NCBI RefSeq assembly: GCF_020171365.1
Contig: NZ_JAIUZO010000002.1
Location: 682,001 to 746,000, forward strand
Direction of reading: 5' to 3'
DNA: 64,000 bases
Source: Qipengyuania gaetbuli
GTDB lineage: Bacteria > Pseudomonadota > Alphaproteobacteria > Sphingomonadales > Sphingomonadaceae
Shown in pieces: positions 38,236 through 48,264 of this stretch. Numbering within the stretch: the first letter of the stretch is position 1; the number at the start of each line of letters is the position of its first letter. The notes beneath the pieces were generated by a model that was not told where the DNA came from, searched no databases, and was given only the letters and a program-made list of their open reading frames with translations. A program made the translations under genes and the position numbers.

Positions 38236-39609
38236 ATGAATACCGTAACCACCTCGATACCCGACCAGAAGAAGGTCGGCATGGTCTCCCTCGGCTGCCC
38301 CAAGGCACTCGTGGACAGCGAACGCATCCTCACCCGGCTGCGCGCCGACGGCTATGCGATGAGCCCCGATTATGCCGGCGCGGATGTCGTGCTGGTCAAC
38401 ACCTGCGGCTTCCTCGATTCGGCCAAGGAAGAGAGTCTCCAGGCCATCGGCGAGGCGATTGCCGAAAACGGCCGCGTGATCGTGACGGGCTGCATGGGCG
38501 AGGAAGCGGACGTGATCCGCGCAGCCCATCCCAGCGTTCTCGCGATAACCGGTGCCCACCAGTACGAACAGGTGGTGGAGGCCGTGCACGAACATGCCCC
38601 GCCCAGCCAGGGACCGTTCGTCGACCTGATCCCCCAGCCCGACGTCAAGCTGACCCCGCGCCATTACAGCTACCTGAAGATTTCGGAGGGCTGCAATCAC
38701 TCCTGCGCCTTCTGCATTATCCCGGACCTGCGCGGAAGACTCGCCAGCCGGCGGGTCGATGCCGTGCTGCGCGAAGCGGAAAAGCTGGTCGCTGCCGGCA
38801 CGAAGGAACTGCTGGTCATCAGCCAGGACACTTCGGCCTACGGGGTCGACATCCGGCACGAAGAGCGCGACTGGAAGGGCCATCCCGTCCGCGCGCACAT
38901 GACCGATCTCGCGCGTGAACTGGGCCAGCTCGATATCGGCGGCGGCACACCGCCGTGGGTGCGCCTGCACTACGTCTATCCCTATCCGCATGTCGATGCG
39001 GTCATCCCGCTCATGGCGGAGGGCCTGCTGACTCCCTATCTCGACATCCCGTTCCAGCACGCCAGCCCGTCCGTCCTGCGCGCCATGAAGCGCCCTGCGA
39101 ACGAGGCAAAGGTGCTCGAGCGCCTGAAATCCTGGCGCACCATTTGCCCGGACATCGCCATCCGCTCCAGCTTCGTAGTCGGCTTCCCCGGCGAAACGGA
39201 AGAAGACTTCCAGTATCTGCTGAACTGGCTGGAAGAGGCCCAGCTCGACCGTGTCGGTGCGTTCCGCTTCGAGCCTGTCGAAGGTGCGCAGGCGAACGCG
39301 CTGCCCAACCCGGTACCAGAAGAGGTCAAGGAAGAACGCTATGCCCGCGTCATGGACCTGACCGCGCGTATCAGCGCGAAAAAGCTGGCCGCCAAGGTCG
39401 GCAGGACGCTGAGCGTGATTATCGACGAAGTGGGCGAGCCGGACGAGGACGGCGATATCGGAGCCACCGGACGCAGCCAGGCCGATGCGCCTGAAATCGA
39501 CGGCGCAGTCTATTTGCGCAATGTTCGATCCGGCCTGTCACAGGGCGATATCGTGCAAGTTTATGTCGAAGATTCCGACGAGCACGATCTTTTCGGCGTA
39601 GTCGCCTAA
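38236..39609 (+). CDS. rimO: Ribosomal protein S12 methylthiotransferase RimO
   Basis: 457 residues. Radical SAM enzyme that adds a methylthio group to an Asp of ribosomal protein S12. The N-terminal UPF0004 domain has Cys21, Cys57 and Cys86 for the auxiliary [4Fe-4S] cluster. The radical SAM motif CNHSCAFC gives Cys153, Cys157 and Cys160. A TRAM domain covers the last 65 residues. [12 protein letters not shown] is characteristic of RimO and separates it from MiaB. An ATG at 38236 gives normal family length. Confidence 0.97.
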   Translation: MNTVTTSIPDQKKVGMVSLGCPKALVDSERILTRLRADGYAMSPDYAGADVVLVNTCGFLDSAKEESLQAIGEAIAENGRVIVTGCMGEEADVIRAAHPSVLAITGAHQYEQVVEAVHEHAPPSQGPFVDLIPQPDVKLTPRHYSYLKISEGCNHSCAFCIIPDLRGRLASRRVDAVLREAEKLVAAGTKELLVISQDTSAYGVDIRHEERDWKGHPVRAHMTDLARELGQLDIGGGTPPWVRLHYVYPYPHVDAVIPLMAEGLLTPYLDIPFQHASPSVLRAMKRPANEAKVLERLKSWRTICPDIAIRSSFVVGFPGETEEDFQYLLNWLEEAQLDRVGAFRFEPVEGAQANALPNPVPEEVKEERYARVMDLTARISAKKLAAKVGRTLSVIIDEVGEPDEDGDIGATGRSQADAPEIDGAVYLRNVRSGLSQGDIVQVYVEDSDEHDLFGVVA

Positions 39610-39856
39610 TCTGGACCTCTCGGAAACGGCGCAATGTTAACGTTTCGTCCGGCAAGGCGATCGGCTGAATTGCGCCGGAAAACAGCGCGTTCACGGGTCT
39701 TGGCGAAGGGCAGGGTAAACCAATCGGGCCGGTTTCGTTAAGTCTAGCCCATTAAGTCGAATTAACCATCGCATCCCGCAGTTTTGCACGGCCACCGGGG
39801 GAAAGATCGGGCCGTGTTGAAAGTTTCTTAATCCTATTCGCCTCATAGGGGGCGGA

Positions 39857-42214
39857 ATGGACGAGAAAACCGCCCTCGCTTCCACGCCCGGCGCCGGACA
39901 GCGGCTGGCCTTCAGGCCTCGCTCGACCGGTACGCTGAAGCGATTGCAACACCTGCTGTGGGCGGGTGCGGTGGCGTTCGCCATGTTGGCAGTATTCCTG
40001 CTGGAGCCCGTCACCCAGCTGTCCTGGCTGATCCAGTCCCGCCTCGGCGGACACCAGCCTTCGGGCGATATCGTCTTCGTCGGAACCTCCTCCAAGGTCG
40101 AGGAACCTTCGCAGGTCGGGGAACGCCGCGAACTCACCAGGGCACTGCACGAACTCGACGCACAGGGTGTCGGCAAGGTCTATGTCGATTTCGTCCTGGC
40201 CGAAGGTGCCAGTGAACAGGTCGACGCCGACCTTTCCGAAGCGCTCGCCCAGCTCGGCCCCCGGGTCGTTCTGGTGGACCAGATCGAGCTTACGTCCGAT
40301 GGCCTGAAGCGGAAGCTGACCAAATCTGACCCGAAATTCCGCACCGACCATGCGCGGGTCGTCTCCGAACGGACACCTAACTACCTCGGTTACATGTGGC
40401 AGGATTTCTTCGCGTACGACCAGGAAGTCAGCGAAGGTCGCAAGTCACTGGCCGCGTCGCTGGCTGGCGTCGAAACCTTCAAGGAACCGATGTTCCAGAT
40501 CGACTATGGCTTCGATCCTTCGCGAATTCCGGCGCTTGAACTGGACGAGGTGACCGGCAGGGCGACAAGTCCCGTGATCGATCTTTCAGGCAAAACCGTG
40601 CTTATCGGCCCTGCCGCCGATGCGAGCGGATCCGGCCTGAAGGTTCCGGGCCTCATCGGCGCACCCCCAAGCTTTGTATCGATCTACGCCGCAGAAGCTC
40701 TGAAGTCCGGCCGTACCGGCTTTGTCGGCGGACTTACCATCCTGGCATTCTTGTGCGGCGCAATGGCGCTGATCATCCTCGCCAATCCGGTCAAGGGCGT
40801 ACGGCGCGCACTGTATCTCGGTGTCGTCCTGAGTCTTCCGGCCCTGATGATATTCGGCGCCAACACGGGCGTCCGGGTGGAGATCACCTATGCCCTCGCG
40901 CTCCTGCTCGTTTACGCCGCGCTCCGTTCGAGGGCCCGGTGGAGGCTTCGTGTCGCCAGCATCGATAGCGAGACCGGCCTGCCCAAGCTCCGCATCCTTG
41001 AACAGATCATCGCCAAGACGCGGCCCCAGTCGGGGCATATCGTCGTCGCAAGGCTCCACGGGTTCGAGCACGTCATCAAGACCCTCGGATCGACCGAGCG
41101 CGCACGCTACGTGCACCGGCTGGTCGACCGCCTGCGCGCGGCAGACAGCGAACTGACGATCTATATCGAAGGGCACTACCTTGCCTGGCAGTCGGACGAG
41201 GCTGAAACCGACCGCCTCGTGGACCACCTCGAGGGGTTGCGTGCAATTTTCGCCGCGCCCATCCAGGTGGGTGAGGAAAGCGTCGATGTCGGCATTACCT
41301 TCGGCCTCGCGGACCTCGGAGCCGTCGGACTGAACGCCGTTCCCGCGGCCGCGGCGGCTGCAGAGGAGACGTCCGAGGCCCATCGCCCTATCAGGGTCGC
41401 CGAAGTCGGTTCGCGCCATGACGAGCTGTGGGACATCTCCCTGCGCGCACGCATCGACGATGCGATGCAGGCAGGGGAGATCTACTGCGTCTACCAGCCC
41501 AAGATCGATACGCTTGCCGGCACGCTGACAGGCGTCGAGGCGCTGGTGCGCTGGCACGACCCCGAACGCGGCTTCATTCCGCCGATGAAGTTCATCGCCC
41601 AGTGCGAAAAGGCCGGGCGGATGGAGCACCTCACCAGCTACGTCCTCCAGACGGCCTGCAATGCGGGCCGCCTGCTCCACTTCCGCGGCACGGCGATTTC
41701 CATGTCCGTCAACATCTCGGCGACATTGCTCGGCGACATGCGCATCGTGGGTATTGTGCGAAACACGCTGCAGGCGACGGGCTTCGATGCACGCTACCTT
41801 ATCCTGGAAATCACCGAGACATCGCGTATCGGTGACCTCGAAACGGCGGCGGCCATCCTGACCGAATTGAAGGCCCTTGGGCTACGTATTTCGATCGATG
41901 ACTTCGGTGTCGGCTCTGCCAATTTCGAAACGCTTTTCGAATTGCCTTTCGACGAACTGAAAATCGATCGTCTGTTCGTGGATTCTATTAGTCGGAGCGC
42001 GAAGGCCAGGGCCATTACTTCTAGTATGGTTGCCATGGGCAATGCAGCGCGAATCACCGTGGTCGCTGAAGGCGCGGAAGACGCAAAAACCCTTCAAATC
42101 CTTAACGAAATCGGCTGTCGCTACGTCCAGGGCTATGCCTTGGCCCGCCCGCTATCCCTAACTAACCTGTTGGAATACAAGGTTTCTTCAAAAGAGGTCG
42201 CTTCGGGAACATAG
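39857..42214 (+). CDS. CHASE2-EAL protein with degenerate GGDEF (c-di-GMP phosphodiesterase candidate)
   Basis: 785 residues. A membrane helix (about 32-50) leads into a periplasmic CHASE2 sensor domain to about residue 275, then three hydrophobic helices to about 355. A GGDEF-like domain (about 370-500) starts SIDSETGLPKL, but the GGDEF motif reads EGHYL, so it should not make c-di-GMP. An EAL domain at about 535-780 keeps GVEALVRW, NISATLLG, EITETSR, DDFGVGSANF, ELKIDR and AEGAED, so hydrolysis of c-di-GMP is likely. About 250 non-coding bases precede it. Codons in its last third look slightly richer in A/T than its neighbours'. Confidence 0.88.
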   Translation: MDEKTALASTPGAGQRLAFRPRSTGTLKRLQHLLWAGAVAFAMLAVFLLEPVTQLSWLIQSRLGGHQPSGDIVFVGTSSKVEEPSQVGERRELTRALHELDAQGVGKVYVDFVLAEGASEQVDADLSEALAQLGPRVVLVDQIELTSDGLKRKLTKSDPKFRTDHARVVSERTPNYLGYMWQDFFAYDQEVSEGRKSLAASLAGVETFKEPMFQIDYGFDPSRIPALELDEVTGRATSPVIDLSGKTVLIGPAADASGSGLKVPGLIGAPPSFVSIYAAEALKSGRTGFVGGLTILAFLCGAMALIILANPVKGVRRALYLGVVLSLPALMIFGANTGVRVEITYALALLLVYAALRSRARWRLRVASIDSETGLPKLRILEQIIAKTRPQSGHIVVARLHGFEHVIKTLGSTERARYVHRLVDRLRAADSELTIYIEGHYLAWQSDEAETDRLVDHLEGLRAIFAAPIQVGEESVDVGITFGLADLGAVGLNAVPAAAAAAEETSEAHRPIRVAEVGSRHDELWDISLRARIDDAMQAGEIYCVYQPKIDTLAGTLTGVEALVRWHDPERGFIPPMKFIAQCEKAGRMEHLTSYVLQTACNAGRLLHFRGTAISMSVNISATLLGDMRIVGIVRNTLQATGFDARYLILEITETSRIGDLETAAAILTELKALGLRISIDDFGVGSANFETLFELPFDELKIDRLFVDSISRSAKARAITSSMVAMGNAARITVVAEGAEDAKTLQILNEIGCRYVQGYALARPLSLTNLLEYKVSSKEVASGT

Positions 42215-42281
42215 TTAAGGCTTTACAAACAAGCTTGGTTAATGGATTGCTCACTGTTGAAACCACAACAGGAGGCAAACC

Positions 42282-42329
42282 ATGTGGAATTTTTGGGAAT
42301 GGCTGCTCGGCAAGCCGCCGCGCGGCTAA
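42282..42329 (+). CDS. 15-residue Trp-rich microprotein
   Basis: Encoded peptide MWNFWEWLLGKPPRG. A near-perfect CAGGAGG ribosome site stands 6 bases before the ATG and an intrinsic terminator begins 21 bases after the stop, so the unit looks like a complete, short gene. Three of the first seven residues are Trp, with an amphipathic hydrophobic start and a basic Pro-rich end, a pattern that would partition to membrane surfaces. It is too short for any family call. Alternatives are a leader peptide or a small RNA that happens to carry a start. No biosynthetic operon follows that a Trp leader could control. Confidence 0.55.
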   Translation: MWNFWEWLLGKPPRG

Positions 42330-42350
42330 TCAGCCACAAGAACGAATTTT

Positions 42351-42377
42351 AAAGGACCCCGTTTCGGGGTCCTTTTT
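42351..42377 (+). terminator. Intrinsic terminator after the microprotein
   Basis: AAAGGACCCC, loop GTTTC, GGGGTCCTTT followed by further T: a 10-bp perfect stem. It closes the transcript carrying the microprotein and perhaps the EAL gene. Confidence 0.93.
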
Positions 42378-42440
42378 CGTTTCCGGCGGGCTCACTCTGG
42401 CAGCCTAGAAACTCTCTGCCCGCCTCGCCGTTGGTCCGGC

Positions 42441-43238
42441 ATGGCCATTCAGATCGACAGCAGTTTCGCCTTCTCGCTGGAAACAACCACGGACGTGCTT
42501 CTCCAGTTCGAGGCGGCAGCGATCCCCGAACAGGTGCTTGTCGTAAGCGAAACCGAGATCACGCCGACAGAGGAACGCGCCAGCGTCCCAGCGCAGGACG
42601 ATATCGGCAATCGTATCTGGCTGCGCGCGCAGGGCAATGTCGAGGTCAGTTACCGGGCACAAGTCGAGCTGAGACGAAAAGTGGCAGACTTGTCATCGCT
42701 CGCCCCCCTCCCACCGCATGACCTTCCGGGAGAGGCGGTCGAGTACCTGTTCGACAGCCGGTATTGTCCCGGCGACAGGTTCCAGGCCTTCGTCGACGGC
42801 GAATTTGCAGGCACTGACGGGGGCGCGCGTGTCGCTGCAATCCGCGACTGGATCGCGGGGAAATTTTCCTACGTTCCAGGCTCCTCAGGCCCGCAGACGA
42901 CAGCACTCGACAGCTTCGTAGAACGCAGGGGCATTTGCCGCGACTATGCGCACACGCTCGTCGCAATGGCCCGGGCTTCCGCGATCCCTGCTCGCTACGT
43001 CGCCTGTTATGCGCCGGGTGTCGAACCGCAGGACTTCCATGCGGTGGCAGAAGTCTTCCTCGCCGACCCCAGCCGCGCAGGCGGCGGCACATGGCAAGTC
43101 GTCGACGCCACGGGCATGGCGGACCCGGCCGAAACCGTGAAGATCGGGGTAGGACGCGATGCCGCGGATGTCAGCTTTCTCACCTCTTTCGGGCCGAGCG
43201 ATTTCCTCCGCTCCTCGGTCGCCGTAAGCAGGGTGTGA
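42441..43238 (+). CDS. Transglutaminase-like cysteine protease/amidase family protein
   Basis: 265 residues, no signal peptide. N-terminal beta-rich bacterial transglutaminase-like domain (about 1-90), then the catalytic core. Cys166 (RRGICRDYAH), His200 (DFHAVAEVFL) and Asp222 (WQVVDATG) form the papain-like triad of the transglutaminase-core fold. Many bacterial members are proteases or peptidases, not transglutaminases; the substrate is unknown. It has its own unit between the microprotein terminator and zwf. Confidence 0.88.
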   Translation: MAIQIDSSFAFSLETTTDVLLQFEAAAIPEQVLVVSETEITPTEERASVPAQDDIGNRIWLRAQGNVEVSYRAQVELRRKVADLSSLAPLPPHDLPGEAVEYLFDSRYCPGDRFQAFVDGEFAGTDGGARVAAIRDWIAGKFSYVPGSSGPQTTALDSFVERRGICRDYAHTLVAMARASAIPARYVACYAPGVEPQDFHAVAEVFLADPSRAGGGTWQVVDATGMADPAETVKIGVGRDAADVSFLTSFGPSDFLRSSVAVSRV

Positions 43239-43329
43239 CACGAATAGGAATGCACCTGTCTGGCGCGCTGCTGCGCGCACTGGTAGGCCGCAATCCGAAA
43301 TGGGGAGAATTGCCGACCATGGACGCTCC

Positions 43330-44778
43330 ATGCACGAAATAGGGTTCACCGCAGACCGCCTGCTCCTGTTCGGGGCCACCGGCGACCTGTCGCAGCGCAT
43401 GCTCCTGCCCTCGCTCTGTGCGCTGAATTCCGATGGCCTGCTCGATCCGGCCCTGCGCATCGTGTGCACGGCGCGTTCGGAAATGAGCACTCTCGAGTTC
43501 CGCAATTTCGCGCGTGAGGCACTGGAGAAGTTCCTGCCCAAGCAGCGCCGCGGCGGCATGGCGGATTTCCTCAACCGGCTGAGCTACGTGCCGGTGGATG
43601 CGACAACACCTGAAGGCTACGACGAACTGGCCAAGGCAGTTGGCGACTACACTGGCCTTGCAATCTTCCTATCGACCGCGCCGAGCCTGTTCGAAACCAC
43701 GATCAAGGGCCTCGAGGGGGCCGGCCTGACGCAAGGAAACGTGCGCATCGGCCTTGAAAAGCCGCTCGGCGTAGACCTCGAAAGCAGCTGCGAGATCAAC
43801 GATGCGGTCGCGGCCGCATTTCCTGAGCACCGCATTTTCCGGATCGACCACTATCTGGGCAAGGAAACGGTCCAGAACCTGCTGGCCCTGCGCTTTGCGA
43901 ACATCTTGCTCGAGCCGGTGTGGAACTCCAACTACATCGAACACGTGCAGATTACCGTAGCCGAAACGGTCGGCCTGGAATCGCGCGTCGCCTATTACGA
44001 CGACAGCGGCGCGCTGCGCGACATGGTGCAGAACCACATGCTGCAGCTGCTGGCGCTTGTCGCGATGGAGCCGCCGACCAGTTTCGATGCGACAGCCGTG
44101 CGTGACGAGAAGGTCAAGGTGCTGCGCGCCCTGCGCGAAGTCAGCAAGGACGAGGTCGTCACCGGCCAGTACCGCGCCGGCGCCGTCGAAGGCAAAAGCG
44201 TCCCCGGCTACGACGAGGAACTCGGCAAGCAGAGCGACACCGAGACTTTCGTGGCGGTGAAGGCCCACGTCGACAACTGGCGCTGGCGCGGCGTGCCCTT
44301 CTACCTGCGCCACGGCAAACGCCTGCCCGAGCGCGTGACCGAAATCGTCATCCAGTTCCGCTGCATCCCGCATTCGATCTTCGAAAGCCGCGGTGCAACA
44401 ACACAGCCGAACCGGCTGGTGATCGAGATCCAGCCCAAGGAAAACATCCAGCTCACCATGATGGCAAAGGTCCCGGGCCTGGGGCGCGAAGGCCTGCGCT
44501 TGCGCCCGGTCCCGCTGGATATCGCCATGCCCGATGCCTTTTCGGACACGGTGCGCCGGATTGCCTACGAACGCCTGCTGCTCGACCTGATCGAAGGCGA
44601 CCAGACGCTGTTCGTTCGCCGTGACGAGGTCGAGGCGCAGTGGGAGTGGATCGACCAGATCCGCAAGCTGTGGGCCGACCATGAAATGAAGCCCAAGACC
44701 TATTCCTCAGGCACCTGGGGGCCGAGCGCGGCAATCGCGCTGGCCGAACGCGACGGGGTTACCTGGCACGATGACTAA
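43330..44778 (+). CDS. zwf: Glucose-6-phosphate 1-dehydrogenase
   Basis: 482 residues. First enzyme of the Entner-Doudoroff branch: glucose 6-phosphate to 6-phosphogluconolactone with NAD(P)+. N-terminal nucleotide motif LLLFGATGDLSQRMLLPSL, active-site signature RIDHYLGKETVQN and the C-terminal substrate domain are present. The start is uncertain: ATG 43330 (MHEIGF) fits family length, ATG 43300 is in frame, and neither has a strong ribosome site. The stop overlaps edd by 8 bases. No pgl gene for the lactonase lies in this operon. Confidence 0.96.
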   Translation: MHEIGFTADRLLLFGATGDLSQRMLLPSLCALNSDGLLDPALRIVCTARSEMSTLEFRNFAREALEKFLPKQRRGGMADFLNRLSYVPVDATTPEGYDELAKAVGDYTGLAIFLSTAPSLFETTIKGLEGAGLTQGNVRIGLEKPLGVDLESSCEINDAVAAAFPEHRIFRIDHYLGKETVQNLLALRFANILLEPVWNSNYIEHVQITVAETVGLESRVAYYDDSGALRDMVQNHMLQLLALVAMEPPTSFDATAVRDEKVKVLRALREVSKDEVVTGQYRAGAVEGKSVPGYDEELGKQSDTETFVAVKAHVDNWRWRGVPFYLRHGKRLPERVTEIVIQFRCIPHSIFESRGATTQPNRLVIEIQPKENIQLTMMAKVPGLGREGLRLRPVPLDIAMPDAFSDTVRRIAYERLLLDLIEGDQTLFVRRDEVEAQWEWIDQIRKLWADHEMKPKTYSSGTWGPSAAIALAERDGVTWHDD

Positions 44779-46585
44779 GCCGCTCAATAACGTGATCCAC
44801 AAGGTGACGCAGCGCGTCATCGCCAATTCGAGGGACAGCCGCGCGGCCTATCTCGACCTGACCGACCGCGAAGGCGACCGGCAGGTGAACCGCCATTCGC
44901 TGTCCTGTTCGAACCTTGCCCATGCCTTTGCCGGCGCGGAAGAAGACCAGCAGGCCATCAAGGCGGCACGCGGACCCAACCTAGGCATCGTGACCTCCTA
45001 TAACGACATGCTATCGGCCCATCAGCCCTATTATCGCTATCCCGAAAGGATGAAGATCTGGGCGCGCGAGGTCGGTGCAACCTGCCAGGTCGCAGGCGCA
45101 ACCCCCGCTATGTGCGACGGCGTGACGCAGGGCCAGGCGGGTATGGAGCTGTCGCTTTTCAGCCGCGACACCATCGCCCTTTCGACCATCATCGCGCTGA
45201 GCCACGCCATGTACGACGGGGTCGCCCTGCTCGGCATCTGCGACAAGATCGTGCCGGGCCTCCTCATGGGTGCCCTGCGGTTCGGCCATGTCCCGGCTAT
45301 CTTCATACCGTCGGGCCCGATGGGTACAGGCATTTCCAACAAGGAAAAGCAGCGCGTCCGCCAGCTTTACGCCGAAGGCAAGGTCGGCCGCGACGAACTG
45401 CTCGAAAGCGAGAGCGCGAGCTACCATTCGCCGGGCACCTGCACCTTCTACGGCACGGCTAACTCCAACCAGATGATGATGGAGATGATGGGCCTGCACG
45501 TCCCCGGCGCGGCTTTCGTCCCGCCAGGTGCCAAGCTGCGCCAGGAACTGTCGCGCGCGGCGACCCACCGGCTGGCATCCATCGGCAAGGACGGAGACGA
45601 CTTCCGCCCCCTCGCCCGCGTGGTCGACGAAAAGGCGATCATCAATGCCGCGATCGGCCTGCTGGCGACCGGCGGATCGACCAACCATGCGATCCACATT
45701 CCCGCCATGGCACGGGCAGCCGGCATCCGCTTCGACTGGAGCGATCTTGCCGAGCTGTCGACAGCCGTTCCGCTGGTGGCGCGGGTCTATCCGAACGGTT
45801 CGGGCGACGTGAACCACTTCCACGATGCCGGCGGCATGGGCTACGTGATCGGCACGCTGCTCGACGAAGGCCTCGCCCACGGCGACATCCTCACGGTCTG
45901 GAGCGGTGGATTCGAAGCCTATTCGCGAGAACCGGGAATGGACGGCGATGCGCTGACCTGGCGCGATCCGGGCCCCTCGGGCGATACCGAGATGCTGCGT
46001 CCCGCCTCCGATCCGTTCCAGCCCGATGGTGGGATGCGGCTTGTCGAAGGCAACCTTGGCCGCGCCTGTTTCAAGTCCTCGGCAGTCGAGCGCGAACGCT
46101 GGACGATCGAGGCGCCCTGCCGCGTGTTCCAGGACCAGCATTCGGTCAACGAGGCATTCTCGAAGGGCGAACTGGACCGCGATGTCGTCGTCGTGGTCCG
46201 TTTCCAGGGGCCGCGGGCGAACGGCATGCCCGAGCTGCACAAGCTCACTCCCGCACTTGGCGTGTTGCAGGACCGCGGCTACCGCGTCGCGCTCGTCACC
46301 GACGGCCGCATGAGTGGGGCGAGCGGCAAGGTGCCGGCTGCCATCCACTGCACGCCCGAAGCGCTGGGCGGCGGGCCGCTCTCGCTCCTGCGCGATGGCG
46401 ATATCGTCAAGGTCTGCGCGGAAACCGGCACGCTGTCTACGACGGCCGACCTCTCGAGCCGCGAACCGGCGGCCGAACCGCAACCCGAAACCGGCATGGG
46501 CCGCGAATTCTATGCCATGTTCAGGGCCAATGCCGACGGCGCCGAACAGGGTGCCTCGTCAATGCTAGCCATGGCAGGATTGTAA
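44771..46585 (+). CDS. edd: 6-phosphogluconate dehydratase
   Basis: 604 residues. [4Fe-4S] dehydratase of the ILVD/EDD family making KDPG from 6-phosphogluconate. Motifs: Cys of ATPAMCDGVTQGQ, the second Cys of LLGICDKIVPG and the third in SPGTCTFYGTANSNQM; ATGGSTNHAIH; TDGRMSGASGKVPAAIH near the C-terminus. The dehydratase length and the CDGVTQG motif separate it from IlvD. It overlaps zwf by 8 bases and touches glk with no gap. Confidence 0.97.
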   Translation: MTKPLNNVIHKVTQRVIANSRDSRAAYLDLTDREGDRQVNRHSLSCSNLAHAFAGAEEDQQAIKAARGPNLGIVTSYNDMLSAHQPYYRYPERMKIWAREVGATCQVAGATPAMCDGVTQGQAGMELSLFSRDTIALSTIIALSHAMYDGVALLGICDKIVPGLLMGALRFGHVPAIFIPSGPMGTGISNKEKQRVRQLYAEGKVGRDELLESESASYHSPGTCTFYGTANSNQMMMEMMGLHVPGAAFVPPGAKLRQELSRAATHRLASIGKDGDDFRPLARVVDEKAIINAAIGLLATGGSTNHAIHIPAMARAAGIRFDWSDLAELSTAVPLVARVYPNGSGDVNHFHDAGGMGYVIGTLLDEGLAHGDILTVWSGGFEAYSREPGMDGDALTWRDPGPSGDTEMLRPASDPFQPDGGMRLVEGNLGRACFKSSAVERERWTIEAPCRVFQDQHSVNEAFSKGELDRDVVVVVRFQGPRANGMPELHKLTPALGVLQDRGYRVALVTDGRMSGASGKVPAAIHCTPEALGGGPLSLLRDGDIVKVCAETGTLSTTADLSSREPAAEPQPETGMGREFYAMFRANADGAEQGASSMLAMAGL

Positions 46586-47569
46586 ATGATGGACCTCGTC
46601 AGCGTCGATATCGGGGGCACCCATGCCCGCTTCGCCATCGCCACTATCGCGGATGACGGTTCGATCAGCCTGGGCGAGCCGGAAACCCTGCACACGGAAG
46701 ACCACGCCAGTTTCCAGACCGCCTGGGAGGATTACCGCGACCGCATGGGCGGGACCTTGCCCCCACGCATCTCGATGGCGATTGCCGGTCCGGTCGGCGG
46801 CGATGTCATCCGCTTCACCAACAATCCCTGGATCATCCGGCCCGCCCTCGTGAAGGAAAAGCTGGGGGTCGAGGCCTATACCATCGTCAACGATTTCGAG
46901 GCGGTCGCGCATGCGGTCGCCCGCGCGAGCGAGGACCAGTTCGTCCATATGACCGGCCCCGAAGGCCCGCTCCCCCCCACCGGCCGCCTGACCGTGCTTG
47001 GGCCCGGGACCGGCCTCGGCGTAGCGCATCTCTACCGCGAGCCAGACGGCACCTATCGCGTGTCCGCCACGGAGGGTGGCCATATCGATTTCGCCCCGCT
47101 CGACAGTATCGAGGACGCGATCCTTGCCCGCCTGCGCAAGCGCCACACCCGCGTTTCGGTAGAGCGTGTGGTCGCGGGACCCGCCATTTCCGACATCTAC
47201 CAGACGCTCGCCGCGATGGAGCACAAGGCCGTGCCCGAGATCGACGATATCGAGATCTGGACCAAGGGCATGAGCGGCGAGGACAGCCTCGCCTCGGCCG
47301 CGGTCGATCGTTTCTGCCTGTCGCTCGGCAGCGTTGCCGGTGACATGGCGCTGGCCCACGGCGCGAAGGGCGTGGTGATTGCCGGCGGGCTCGGTTTCCG
47401 CCTGCGCGAAACACTGCTCAAATCCGGCTTTGCCGAACGCTTCCGCGCGAAAGGCCGTTTCGAGAACATGATGGCCGGCATCCCGGTCAAGCTTATCGTC
47501 CACCCGCAGCCCGGCCTGTTCGGCGCGGCTGCCGCATTCGCTTGCGAACACGCAAAGGCCGCCCAGTGA
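46586..47569 (+). CDS. glk: Glucokinase
   Basis: 327 residues. It phosphorylates glucose with ATP to feed zwf. The opening [15 protein letters not shown] is the phosphate loop of the bacterial glucokinase (Glk, ROK-independent) type; [12 protein letters not shown] carries the catalytic Asp, and [10 protein letters not shown] and EGGHIDFAP follow in order. The start directly follows the edd stop. The stop overlaps the start of eda by 4 bases (GTGA). Confidence 0.95.
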   Translation: MMDLVSVDIGGTHARFAIATIADDGSISLGEPETLHTEDHASFQTAWEDYRDRMGGTLPPRISMAIAGPVGGDVIRFTNNPWIIRPALVKEKLGVEAYTIVNDFEAVAHAVARASEDQFVHMTGPEGPLPPTGRLTVLGPGTGLGVAHLYREPDGTYRVSATEGGHIDFAPLDSIEDAILARLRKRHTRVSVERVVAGPAISDIYQTLAAMEHKAVPEIDDIEIWTKGMSGEDSLASAAVDRFCLSLGSVAGDMALAHGAKGVVIAGGLGFRLRETLLKSGFAERFRAKGRFENMMAGIPVKLIVHPQPGLFGAAAAFACEHAKAAQ

Positions 47570-48180
47570 CCCATATCGCCGATATCATGCAGACCGCCCC
47601 GGTGATCCCGGTCATCGTGGTCGACGAAGTCGAACATGCAGCGCCGCTGGCCCGCGCCCTTGTGGCAGGCGGATTGCGGGTCCTCGAGGTCACGCTGCGC
47701 ACGCCCGCTGCGCTCGATGCCATCCGCGAAATGCGCAAGGTCGAAGGCGCCATCGTGGGGGCAGGCACCGTGACCAACCGGCAGGAACTGGACGCGGCCA
47801 TCGAGGCGGGTAGCGAATTCATTGTCTCGCCGGGCCTCACCGACACGCTCGGCAAGGCTGCGATCGACGCGGGCATTCCCTTCCTGCCCGGCATTGCCAA
47901 TGCAGGCGATATCATGCGCGGACTTGATCTCGGCCTCACCCACTTCAAGTTCTTTCCTGCCATGGCGGCTGGAGGCCTGCCGGCGCTGAAAGCGCTTGCG
48001 GCGCCCTTCGGCCAGTGCCGGTTCTGCCCCACCGGCGGCATCACGCTGGAAAACGCGCCCGAATGGCTCGCATTCGACCCCGTGCTGTGCGTCGGCGGAA
48101 GCTGGGTCGCACCGCGCGGTCCGGTCGACGAGGCCGCCGTGGAAACCGTGGCGCGCGAAGCGGCCGCGCTGGGCCGGTAA
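47566..48180 (+). CDS. eda: KDPG aldolase (2-dehydro-3-deoxyphosphogluconate aldolase)
   Basis: 204 residues from a GTG overlapping the glk stop. It splits KDPG into pyruvate and glyceraldehyde 3-phosphate. Catalytic Glu in [12 protein letters not shown], the loop GAGTVTN, and Schiff-base Lys in LTHFKFFPA (about residue 128) are in place. It completes a four-gene coupled Entner-Doudoroff operon. Confidence 0.97.
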   Translation: MTHIADIMQTAPVIPVIVVDEVEHAAPLARALVAGGLRVLEVTLRTPAALDAIREMRKVEGAIVGAGTVTNRQELDAAIEAGSEFIVSPGLTDTLGKAAIDAGIPFLPGIANAGDIMRGLDLGLTHFKFFPAMAAGGLPALKALAAPFGQCRFCPTGGITLENAPEWLAFDPVLCVGGSWVAPRGPVDEAAVETVAREAAALGR

Positions 48181-48264
48181 GAAGGGCGCTGCGGGGCGTT
48201 CCGATACGGGACTGCCCCCGCCGAGCCTTGGAAATCCGGTTCTTGGCCGCCTATACTTGCGGCC

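Noticed and set aside
39738..39765. Cluster of TTAA boxes upstream of the EAL gene as a CtrA site
   Set aside because: The spacings between boxes are 10 and 6 bases; the CtrA consensus needs 7. It may be just an AT-rich promoter.
42282..42377. Trp leader attenuator for a biosynthetic operon
   Set aside because: The terminator is not followed by any tryptophan gene and no competing anti-terminator stem was seen; the next gene is a transglutaminase-like protein with its own start.
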